A stretch of DNA of 5,104 nucleotides from an uncultured Bacilli bacterium (lineage in GTDB: Bacteria; Bacillota_I; Bacilli_A; RF39; UBA660). Below are positions 1 through 4,663 of this stretch, one piece after another. The notes beneath the pieces are model-generated. The model did no database searches. It was not told the origin of the DNA and was given only the letters and a program-made list of their open reading frames with translations. Location: positions 1 through 5,104 of the forward strand of contig CAKOIY010000026.1 of the NCBI GenBank assembly GCA_934087515.1, written 5' to 3'. A program made the position numbers and the translations under genes. Every line of letters starts with the position of its first letter. Within the stretch, counting starts at the first letter, position 1.

Positions 1-23
1 AAAAATATAAGTGAGGTTTTGGT

Positions 24-674
24 ATGAAAAAAATAAGTGATAAAGAATTACTTAATTTACTAACAAAAAGTGAAGATACGGAACTATCTGGATCATATGG
101 AAAAGTTATAACAATAAATGATAATGAATTATTGAAGGTATATTATAGATTATTTAAACAGGATTTTACAAATTGTACATTACAAGACTTAAAAGATGAT
201 TTAATCAAAATGAAAACTTTTAGTAGTAATGGAACTATGTCTTATAAAAGACTTCTTGCAGATGAAAATAGAATAATAAAACTACTAGAACTATTAAATA
301 AAACATCATCAAAAGATCTTATAAAAGATTATATAAAATATGAAGAATTTGTTGTGGCACTAATCCTATCAAATTACAAAGATTATGATACTTATGAATA
401 CTTAATATTTAATGATAACCTATCAAAAAAAGATCATAAACTAATCTTAGAACAAATAAAAGAAAAAGTATACGAGCTTATTGAAAATAGACTATATCCA
501 TTAGACTTGAAATGTGATAATATAATGGTAAATAAAGAAAATTTAAATGTTAAACTAATAGATTTAGATGATTTAGGAACTATATTCCTAGATAGTACTC
601 ATACTAAAAGCTATGAAAGATCTGTAAAATTTAAACTAGATAATCTAGAATATAAAGTATTAAAAAGATACTAG
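24..674 (+). CDS. Compact protein-kinase-like phosphotransferase
   Basis: A 216-aa soluble protein with the landmarks of the eukaryotic-like kinase fold. A glycine-loop-like GSYGKV lies at residues 23-28 and a candidate ATP-anchoring lysine at K38. The catalytic-loop motif LDLKCDN is at 160-166, giving D161, K163 and N166 in the HRDLKxxN positions. IDLDD at 179-183 stands in for DFG and supplies the metal-binding D180. These residues suggest an active ATP-dependent phosphotransferase. At 216 aa it is shorter than a typical 250-300 aa kinase domain: only about 30 residues follow the metal-binding motif, so the usual activation segment and C-terminal helices are largely missing. The substrate could be a protein or a small molecule (aminoglycoside/choline-kinase-like), and the sequence does not say which. 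The start is supported by GTGAGG at 11-16. It is the first of three closely spaced genes, and no promoter is visible in the 23 nt upstream. There are no membrane segments. Confidence 0.72.
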   Translation: MKKISDKELLNLLTKSEDTELSGSYGKVITINDNELLKVYYRLFKQDFTNCTLQDLKDDLIKMKTFSSNGTMSYKRLLADENRIIKLLELLNKTSSKDLIKDYIKYEEFVVALILSNYKDYDTYEYLIFNDNLSKKDHKLILEQIKEKVYELIENRLYPLDLKCDNIMVNKENLNVKLIDLDDLGTIFLDSTHTKSYERSVKFKLDNLEYKVLKRY

Positions 675-698
675 TTAAAAACATAAGGATATGAAATT

Positions 699-1202
699 AT
701 GAAAGATAAAATTATAATTACCAAGGCAACTAAGGAAGATGCAGAAAGTATAATAACAATAAATATCAATAGTTGGAAAACAACATATAAAAACATTTTT
801 CCGAGCGATATATTAAATAATTTAGACTTTACAAAAGAAACAGCAATTACTAAATGTGAAAATAAAATACAAGAATATGTGGTATGTAAATATAATAATG
901 AAATAATTGAATTTGCAAGATATGGTCTAAACAAAAAGAATTATTCCAAGGATTATGCTGAAGTTTATGCTTTATATGTAAAAGATAATTTTCAAAAAAA
1001 GAAAGTAGGTTCTAGCCTTTTAAACTATATCTTTAGCAATTTAAAAAACAATTACAAATACGTACTAATAAGTACTTTAAAATCAAATAAAGCAAACCTA
1101 TTTTATAAAAAATTAGGAGGAATATTTATAAAAGAAATACCATTAGTAATAGGAAATACTGCTTATAAAGAAAACTTATATAAGTTTATACTAAAAAAGT
1201 AA
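699..1202 (+). CDS. GNAT-family N-acetyltransferase
   Basis: A 167-aa protein, the usual length for a single GNAT domain, which transfers an acetyl group from acetyl-CoA to an amine. The N-terminal part has the beta1-alpha1 pattern (residues 4-23) followed by SWKTTYKNIFPSDIL (25-39), a signature of many small bacterial GNATs. Motif A spans about 86-115: a VYALYV strand, then the CoA pyrophosphate loop QKKKVGSS at 99-106, then a helix. This loop should read Q/RxxGxG/A; G104 is present but K102 replaces the first glycine. The motif-B region (about 121-146) contains NKANLFYKKLGGIFIKE, the typical C-terminal 'NxxAxxFYxxxGF' element. The start at 699 is preferred over the ATG at 691, which gives only a 3-codon peptide; AAGGAT at 685-690 serves as ribosome binding site. 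It lies 24 nt after the kinase-like gene and 14 nt before the ASCH gene, so the three are probably co-transcribed. The substrate is unknown. Confidence 0.85.
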   Translation: MKDKIIITKATKEDAESIITININSWKTTYKNIFPSDILNNLDFTKETAITKCENKIQEYVVCKYNNEIIEFARYGLNKKNYSKDYAEVYALYVKDNFQKKKVGSSLLNYIFSNLKNNYKYVLISTLKSNKANLFYKKLGGIFIKEIPLVIGNTAYKENLYKFILKK

Positions 1203-1216
1203 AAAGGAGAAAAATT

Positions 1217-1570
1217 ATGAAACACAAGATGAAACTAAATCCTAAATATTATAATTATATTTTAAAAGGAACTAAAAGAATCGAACTAAGACTATATAAT
1301 GAAAAAAGAAAAAATATAAAAGTAAATGACGAAATAGAATTCTTAAAAGAACCACAACTTGAAGAATCATTTAAAGTTAAAGTTTTAGAACTAATAAAAT
1401 ATGATTCATTTAACAAATTGATAGATAATTATGATATATCACAACTTGCAGATAAAAACAGTAGCAAAGAAGAATTAATAAAAGATTTAGAAAAATTTTA
1501 TCCTAAAGAAGAACAAAAAAAATATGGAGTAATAGGAATAAAAATAGAGCTAATAAATAAACAAAAATAA
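1217..1570 (+). CDS. ASCH-domain protein, putative RNA or nucleoside binding
   Basis: A 117-aa protein that is one ASCH domain. The diagnostic N-terminal block is MKLNPKYYNYILKGTKRIELRLY (residues 5-27), with the GxKxxExR core at 18-25, followed by KRKNIKVNDEIEF (30-42), the 'IKVGDxIxF' strand. The C-terminal strand is YGVIGIKIEL at 103-112. ASCH domains share the PUA-like beta-barrel and are associated with RNA or modified nucleosides. The characterised member YqfB of E. coli hydrolyses N4-acetylcytidine with a Lys/Thr/Glu set. Aligned from memory, K20 matches the YqfB lysine, but the threonine position is E23 and the glutamate position is a lysine (about K80), so that activity should not be assumed. 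The ribosome binding site GGAGA at 1206-1210 supports the start. It is the last gene of the kinase-GNAT-ASCH run. No convincing terminator follows it, so some transcription could continue toward spoVS. Confidence 0.85.
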   Translation: MKHKMKLNPKYYNYILKGTKRIELRLYNEKRKNIKVNDEIEFLKEPQLEESFKVKVLELIKYDSFNKLIDNYDISQLADKNSSKEELIKDLEKFYPKEEQKKYGVIGIKIELINKQK

Positions 1571-1625
1571 TAAAAACGAAAAGTTATCTAAGTTTTAGTC
1601 TGCGTTCAGTCAAATAAAATTAGTA

Positions 1626-1657
1626 TTACATACGAGCAAAGTTATGGTAGTATGTAA
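1626..1657. repeat. 8-bp perfect inverted repeat, 16-nt loop
   Basis: TTACATAC (1626-1633) is the exact reverse complement of GTATGTAA (1650-1657), with 16 nt between. No T-run follows, so it is not a normal intrinsic terminator for the preceding operon. It lies about 60 nt upstream of the proposed spoVS -10 element. It could be a protein-binding dyad or an RNA hairpin in read-through transcripts. Dyads of this size also arise by chance in AT-rich DNA. Confidence 0.35.
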
Positions 1658-1695
1658 AAGGAAGATTAATTAAATTGGTCTTTAAAACCTACTAA

Positions 1696-1726
1696 TTACT
1701 TTAATGAATTTGCAAAATGGTATAAT
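1696..1726 (+). promoter_or_regulatory. Extended -10 promoter upstream of spoVS
   Basis: A perfect TATAAT at 1721-1726 is preceded by TGG (1718-1720), giving the extended -10 form TGnTATAAT, which can work with a poor -35. The best -35-like element is TTACTT at 1696-1701 with a long 19-bp spacer. A second TATAAT at 1764-1769 has no good -35 (GTTCTT about 17 bp upstream) and would start transcription very close to the ribosome binding site. In B. subtilis spoVS is transcribed by sigma-H; I saw no convincing sigma-H-type -35/-10 pair here. Confidence 0.5.
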
Positions 1727-1794
1727 GTTAAAAAATAAAAGTTCTTTTTCTTTCTCTTATAAATATAATTAAGTGTAGGAAGGAAAGTGATAAA

Positions 1795-2055
1795 ATGGAT
1801 ATACTAAAAGTATCTTCAAAATCTAATCCAAATAAAGTAGCAGGAGCCTTAACTAATGTATTTAGAGATAAAGGTACAGTGGAAATACAGGCAATAGGAG
1901 CAGGAGCACTTAATCAAGCGATTAAAGGAGTAGCGATAGCAAGAGGATTTGTGGCTCCAAGTGGTAAAAACCTAATATGTATTCCTGCATTTCAAGATAT
2001 TATGGTAGATGGTGAAGAGAGAACTGCTATTAAACTTATAATAGAGGCTAAATAG
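1795..2055 (+). CDS. spoVS: Stage V sporulation protein S (SpoVS)
   Basis: An 86-aa protein matching SpoVS over its full length, with the near-invariant stretches EIQAIGAGALNQAIKGVAIA (residues 30-49), RGFVAPSG (50-57), LICIPAF (60-66) and GEERTAIKLI (73-82). SpoVS is a small Alba-like-fold protein thought to bind nucleic acid. In B. subtilis it affects spore coat assembly and septation, but it is also found in bacteria that do not sporulate, so its presence alone does not prove sporulation. The length is normal, and the conserved core shows no missing residues compared with the Bacillus protein as I remember it. The start is fixed by AGGAAGG (1778-1784), 10 nt upstream. It stands alone, with its own extended -10 promoter and an intrinsic terminator that begins inside its last codons. 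Confidence 0.96.
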   Translation: MDILKVSSKSNPNKVAGALTNVFRDKGTVEIQAIGAGALNQAIKGVAIARGFVAPSGKNLICIPAFQDIMVDGEERTAIKLIIEAK

Positions 2056-2066
2056 GCTTCTTTTTT
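2043..2066 (+). terminator. Intrinsic terminator overlapping the spoVS stop codon
   Basis: AGAGGC (2043-2048) pairs with GCTTCT (2056-2061) through six pairs including one G-U. The 7-nt loop (2049-2055) ends in the TAG stop codon, and six T's follow (2061-2066). The left arm encodes the last residues of SpoVS, so the terminator adds almost no length. Confidence 0.75.
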
Positions 2067-2110
2067 GTTAAAATAAATATAATTATAAAAACATGTAAAT
2101 TAAGTATCAT

Positions 2111-2133
2111 AATGATTACTAAAAATCATTTTT
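2111..2133. repeat. AT-rich hairpin, possible weak second terminator
   Basis: AATGATT (2111-2117) and AATCATT (2124-2130) form a perfect 7-bp dyad with a 6-nt loop. The run of five T's at 2129-2133 begins in the right arm. Only one pair is G-C, so the stem is weak. It could back up the spoVS terminator 50 nt upstream or be chance. The rest of the 218-nt gap 2056-2273 holds the promoter and operator-like dyad listed separately. Confidence 0.3.
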
Positions 2134-2196
2134 GTTTCAAAACAGCCTTTATACAACAAAATACCAAACATCAAAAACACATATTAATAATAAATT

Positions 2197-2233
2197 TATA
2201 ATTGTTATTGTTTGCACATCTAAAACAATTATA
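2197..2233. repeat. 10-bp perfect inverted repeat around the -35 region, possible operator
   Basis: TATAATTGTT (2197-2206) is the exact reverse complement of AACAATTATA (2224-2233), with 17 nt between. The proposed -35 (2212-2217) lies in the loop, and the right arm fills most of the -35/-10 spacer, ending one base before the -10. That position suits a repressor or activator site. No regulator gene is in the window. A possible alternative is chance in AT-rich DNA. Confidence 0.4.
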
Positions 2234-2240
2234 GTATACT
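2212..2240 (+). promoter_or_regulatory. Promoter for the 310-aa transglutaminase-like gene
   Basis: TTGCAC (2212-2217) and TATACT (2235-2240) are spaced by 17 bp, the optimum for the housekeeping sigma factor. The start of transcription would fall near 2247, leaving a short leader before the AGGAGG at 2259-2264. The -35 matches the consensus only in its TTG part. Confidence 0.55.
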
Positions 2241-2273
2241 AATACTTAACATTGATATAGGAGGTTTTGAAAA

Positions 2274-3206
2274 ATGCAATCAGACAATAAAAAAAGGTTA
2301 AAACAAATTGAATTACTTCGCTTATTAGTTAACAATCTAAAACACACACATCTTGAAAATTCAAGTATTGTTTCAAATTATGAAGAAATTGATGCTATGT
2401 ATAGCGAAGTTATAAATAATATTGTTTCTTTATATAAAAAAATGGAAATAGAAGATATAACCTCTATTTTTGCTGCTTATATATACATGTATCGTAAAGG
2501 ATATTTATCTCAAAATCACAACTTTGAATATAATACTGCAGCAAGCAAGTTTAGTAAAACATTTAGTATGGGAACTGTAACAGGAAAGGGTGTTAGCTGT
2601 CATATTGGAAATATGCTCTCAGATATATATAATAAAATGGACTTTAATAGTGATTCATTGCTAGTACAATATATTATTCCTGATATTTCAGAAAACACTA
2701 GTAATTACAAAAGTCATAATAATATTGAAAATTTACTACCAGTTGAGTTAAAAAAAGCAATCAAAAAAATAAATCTTGCTGAAAAATCAAATGAACTTTT
2801 ACATAACATACCTTTACCTAATCACCTTATTACAGAAGTTAGTAATGGCATTAATACTTGTGTGTTAGATCCTACCAATGATTTATATCTTCACAGCAGA
2901 GGTATAAATATATTTAGCCCTGGCTATGGAGATCATTCATACATGGCTCGCAATGCCTCTATTGACAAGCTTATTCGTTTATATGGTGTATTACCTACTA
3001 AAAAAATATCTTCCAAAGACGACCAGTTACCTCCAATTTTATGGAATGAATATGTCGAAAATTATGAAAAAACCATAAATAAAATTTTAGATAACATTTC
3101 TTATTTAGATGAATTTTATGACGAAAACAAAAAACTATATAACGATATTACCAATATTGCTTTTGATAAAAAAATCCTCATAAAAAATAACATCTTTAAA
3201 ATTTAA
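2274..3206 (+). CDS. Transglutaminase-like (Cys/His/Asp) protein of unknown function
   Basis: A 310-aa protein with no signal peptide or membrane segment. I recognise the spaced motifs of the transglutaminase-like (papain-like fold) superfamily: GKGVSCHIGNML at 104-115 starts the catalytic helix, NHLITEV at 183-189 gives H184, and VLDPTND at 197-203 gives D199. Related bacterial proteins, as I recall, read G-V-C-R-H in the first motif; here it is G-V-S-C-H, so the cysteine is C109, one position late, and S108 sits where it is expected. The protein may be a cysteine protease or transamidase, or a non-catalytic relative. The N-terminal 100 residues are probably helical. Residues 256-310 are rich in Lys, Asn, Asp and Glu and fit a helical tail. 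AGGAGG (2259-2264), 9 nt before the ATG, supports the start. It has its own promoter and no same-operon partner. Four of its six Arg codons are CGN, against one of twenty in all other genes here, which suggests separate origin. The substrate is unknown. Confidence 0.6.
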   Translation: MQSDNKKRLKQIELLRLLVNNLKHTHLENSSIVSNYEEIDAMYSEVINNIVSLYKKMEIEDITSIFAAYIYMYRKGYLSQNHNFEYNTAASKFSKTFSMGTVTGKGVSCHIGNMLSDIYNKMDFNSDSLLVQYIIPDISENTSNYKSHNNIENLLPVELKKAIKKINLAEKSNELLHNIPLPNHLITEVSNGINTCVLDPTNDLYLHSRGINIFSPGYGDHSYMARNASIDKLIRLYGVLPTKKISSKDDQLPPILWNEYVENYEKTINKILDNISYLDEFYDENKKLYNDITNIAFDKKILIKNNIFKI

Positions 3207-3311
3207 AAAATAAAAATTACCTCATTACAGAATAAAGAAAAACAATCATATAAACTTGCGAAACATTTAGAAATCAAAAAACAAATTCTAAACAACAAAA
3301 AAAAATTATAA
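3207..3311 (+). other. Open in-frame extension after the 310-aa gene, possible eroded C-terminus
   Basis: After the TAA at 3204-3206 the same frame stays open for 34 codons, to a TAA at 3309-3311. It reads as a Lys-rich, helix-prone peptide containing SLQNKEKQSYKLAKHLEIKK. It may be the former C-terminus, cut off by a nonsense change, or chance, because this strand is very A-rich. The remaining gap to 3377 shows only a 7-bp dyad (TTTAGAA 3266-3272 / TTCTAAA 3286-3292) and no T-run terminator. Confidence 0.2.
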
Positions 3312-3377
3312 AATATAAAGCAAACAAGACTTAATAATAAATAAAATGCCATTCTTAATATTTGCGTAAAAAAACTC

Positions 3378-3406
3378 TTTAAAAATATCACTTCTTATTA
3401 TATAAT
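3378..3406 (+). promoter_or_regulatory. Promoter for the small membrane protein / DUF368 operon
   Basis: A perfect TATAAT at 3401-3406 has TTTAAA at 3378-3383 as a four-of-six -35, with a 17-bp spacer. Transcription would start near 3413, just before the strong ribosome binding site AAGGAGG (3416-3422), so the leader would be very short. Confidence 0.55.
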
Positions 3407-3427
3407 GTAATTAATAAGGAGGATTAT

Positions 3428-3703
3428 ATGAAAAAAGGTAGTAAAACAAAGACTGCAATATGGATAATTATTGATGTAATAATAGTCCTTATAGTAGCAT
3501 ATTTTGTTGTAGGGTATTTTAATTTCTTTAAAGTTAGTAAAGAACAAAAACCAGTATTCGAAGGAGAAATTAATAAATACCAAAAAGATAGTGCTGAAGT
3601 AACAGTTCATGACTATAAATTATATAAAATAGTAGAATATAAGATACCAGAACAAAGCATAAAGTATAGTATGAAACTTTGGTTCATGGATGATGTAAAA
3701 TAA
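3428..3703 (+). CDS. Small single-pass membrane protein of unknown function
   Basis: A 91-aa protein I do not recognise. A Lys-rich start (MKKGSKTKT) is followed by a hydrophobic segment at about residues 10-34. This gives one membrane anchor with the N-terminus inside and a 55-60 residue domain outside. It has no lipobox cysteine and no clear signal-peptidase site, so it is probably anchored rather than released. The outer part alternates charged and beta-prone residues (AEVTVHDYKLYKIVEYKI at 56-73), suggesting a small beta-rich domain. It contains no Arg or Cys. AAGGAGG at 3416-3422 supports the start. Its stop (3701-3703) is separated from the ATG of the DUF368 gene by a single base, and that gene has only a weak ribosome binding site. 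The two are therefore probably translationally coupled, and this protein may be a partner or accessory of the transporter-like protein. Confidence 0.75.
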   Translation: MKKGSKTKTAIWIIIDVIIVLIVAYFVVGYFNFFKVSKEQKPVFEGEINKYQKDSAEVTVHDYKLYKIVEYKIPEQSIKYSMKLWFMDDVK

Positions 3704-3704
3704 T

Positions 3705-4547
3705 ATGGAAAAAAAAGATGGGTTTGTCTCAATTGTTAAAGGTGTTATAACCGGAATAGCAAGTTTAATTCCAGGAATGAGTCCCGCTAGTTGTATTACT
3801 TCACTTAGTTCATATGACAAATTCATAACTGGAATATCTTCAATATTTAAGAAAACAAAAAATAAACAAGAAACAAAAGAAAATAAGAAAATACTTTTAT
3901 TATTAGTACTACCAATAATGATAGGAATAATAATAGGACTAATTGCTGGGGATCACTTAGTAGGTTACTTTTTAGGGAAATATAGAGTTCAAACAATGTT
4001 TCTATTTATAGGATTATTAGTAGGAGGTTTTATCCTAATAGTAAAAAAACAAAAAACAAATATTTCTAAAAATAATCTATTAGTATTTTTAATTTCTTTG
4101 GTTTTAATATTTACACTATATTTTATCTTAAATAAATACACAATAACTATTCCAAAAAGTATAATTCCTTTAGCAGGAGGAATACTAACAGCTTTAACAT
4201 TACTAGTGCCAAGTATCTCTCTATCTTACATTTATAATTTGCTTGATAAATATGATTATATAGTGTCTTCTGCATTATCTTTATCTAGTTTTAAAGATGT
4301 ATTAGTAGTTCTAACATTTGTAGTAGTATTTTTGTTATCATTAGTACTAATAGCAAAAATAATATTTTACTTATTTAAACGTTTTGAAGGCAAATGTTAT
4401 GCAGTAATATGTTCTTTAATGATTTTAAGTGTAGTAGTAGTAATTTTAAATATAGGAAAGTTTACAATATCTTTTGTAAATATATTTACAACAATCTTGG
4501 CGTTTTTATGGGGATACCTTTTAGCCAAAAATATTGAGAAAGAATAG
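3705..4547 (+). CDS. DUF368-family membrane protein, putative undecaprenyl-phosphate translocase (PopT-like)
   Basis: A 280-aa polytopic membrane protein with about seven to eight hydrophobic segments (roughly 64-90, 95-113, 124-142, 152-176, 198-224, 232-250, 253-274) plus a re-entrant-like N-terminal segment. DUF368 proteins contain two related motifs near 'PGVSGGT...YE' and 'PGxSGS...YE'. Here they are visible as IPGMSPASC...YDKFI (22-41) and VPSISLS...YDYIV (168-187). DUF368/PopT members have been shown to return the lipid carrier undecaprenyl phosphate across the cytoplasmic membrane for reuse in cell-wall synthesis. That role is inferred here from family only. The motifs are altered: GGT becomes PAS in the first, and the Gly after Pro plus the following GS are lost in the second. 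A hydrophilic Lys-rich loop (49-62) separates the first motif from the next membrane segment. The ribosome binding site is weak (GGATGATG, 3688-3695), and translation probably depends on the upstream gene. An intrinsic terminator ends the operon. Confidence 0.75.
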   Translation: MEKKDGFVSIVKGVITGIASLIPGMSPASCITSLSSYDKFITGISSIFKKTKNKQETKENKKILLLLVLPIMIGIIIGLIAGDHLVGYFLGKYRVQTMFLFIGLLVGGFILIVKKQKTNISKNNLLVFLISLVLIFTLYFILNKYTITIPKSIIPLAGGILTALTLLVPSISLSYIYNLLDKYDYIVSSALSLSSFKDVLVVLTFVVVFLLSLVLIAKIIFYLFKRFEGKCYAVICSLMILSVVVVILNIGKFTISFVNIFTTILAFLWGYLLAKNIEKE

Positions 4548-4575
4548 AGTTTATACAAGACTCTATTTTTATTTT
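4543..4575 (+). terminator. Intrinsic terminator overlapping the DUF368 gene's stop codon
   Basis: AATAGAGT (4543-4550) pairs perfectly with ACTCTATT (4560-4567) around a 9-nt loop, followed by TTTTTATTTT (4566-4575). The TAG stop (4545-4547) is inside the left arm. The opposite strand has no matching T-run, so it works mainly in the + direction. Confidence 0.85.
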
Positions 4576-4595
4576 AAAAATCTATTTCTATCTTC

Positions 4596-4624
4596 TTGAC
4601 TTTTACCCCTTATAATAGTAATAT
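4596..4624 (+). promoter_or_regulatory. Probable nrdD promoter
   Basis: A good -35, TTGACT (4596-4601), has TAATAT (4619-4624) as a four-of-six -10 at 17 bp. A perfect TATAAT at 4611-4616 lies only 9 bp after that -35 and would need a different, poor -35. Either way transcription starts between about 4622 and 4632, ahead of the AGGAGG at 4650-4655. Confidence 0.5.
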
Positions 4625-4644
4625 CAAATTGAAAGCTATTATAA
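4610..4644. repeat. 9-bp perfect inverted repeat at the nrdD promoter, possible operator
   Basis: TTATAATAG (4610-4618) is the exact reverse complement of CTATTATAA (4636-4644), with 17 nt between. It spans the -10 region and the start of transcription, where a bound repressor would block initiation. It does not resemble the paired NrdR boxes (ACACwATAT-type) that I would expect at a ribonucleotide reductase gene. Arm length and spacing resemble the dyad at 2197-2233. Confidence 0.4.
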
Positions 4645-4663
4645 AAAGTAGGAGGTAATATAA

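Noticed and set aside
671..934. 87-codon open frame on the - strand
   Set aside because: It lies antisense to the GNAT gene, whose family motifs are clear, and its Leu/Ile/Ser-rich translation is what the complement of A-rich coding DNA gives.
1731..1753. A-rich then T-rich stretch as a terminator of the first operon
   Set aside because: The best stem is four pairs with an 8-nt loop and one G-C pair, too weak to count, and it lies downstream of the proposed spoVS -10.
1571..1794. Riboswitch or structured RNA upstream of spoVS
   Set aside because: Apart from one 8-bp dyad, I found no conserved riboswitch core, no nested helices and no T-box or SAM/purine-type motif.
3203..3391. 62-codon hydrophobic open frame on the - strand in the gap before the membrane protein operon
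   Set aside because: It begins with GTG and has no ribosome binding site. Its Phe/Leu/Ile-rich sequence simply mirrors an A-rich + strand.
3398..3826. Two - strand open frames (3398-3610 and 3620-3826)
   Set aside because: Both are antisense to the small membrane protein and DUF368 genes, which have good ribosome binding sites, membrane topology and family motifs.
4596..4644. NrdR-box pair at the nrdD promoter
   Set aside because: No ACAC...GTGT-type paired boxes are present; the only dyad has a 17-nt loop and arms of a different sequence.
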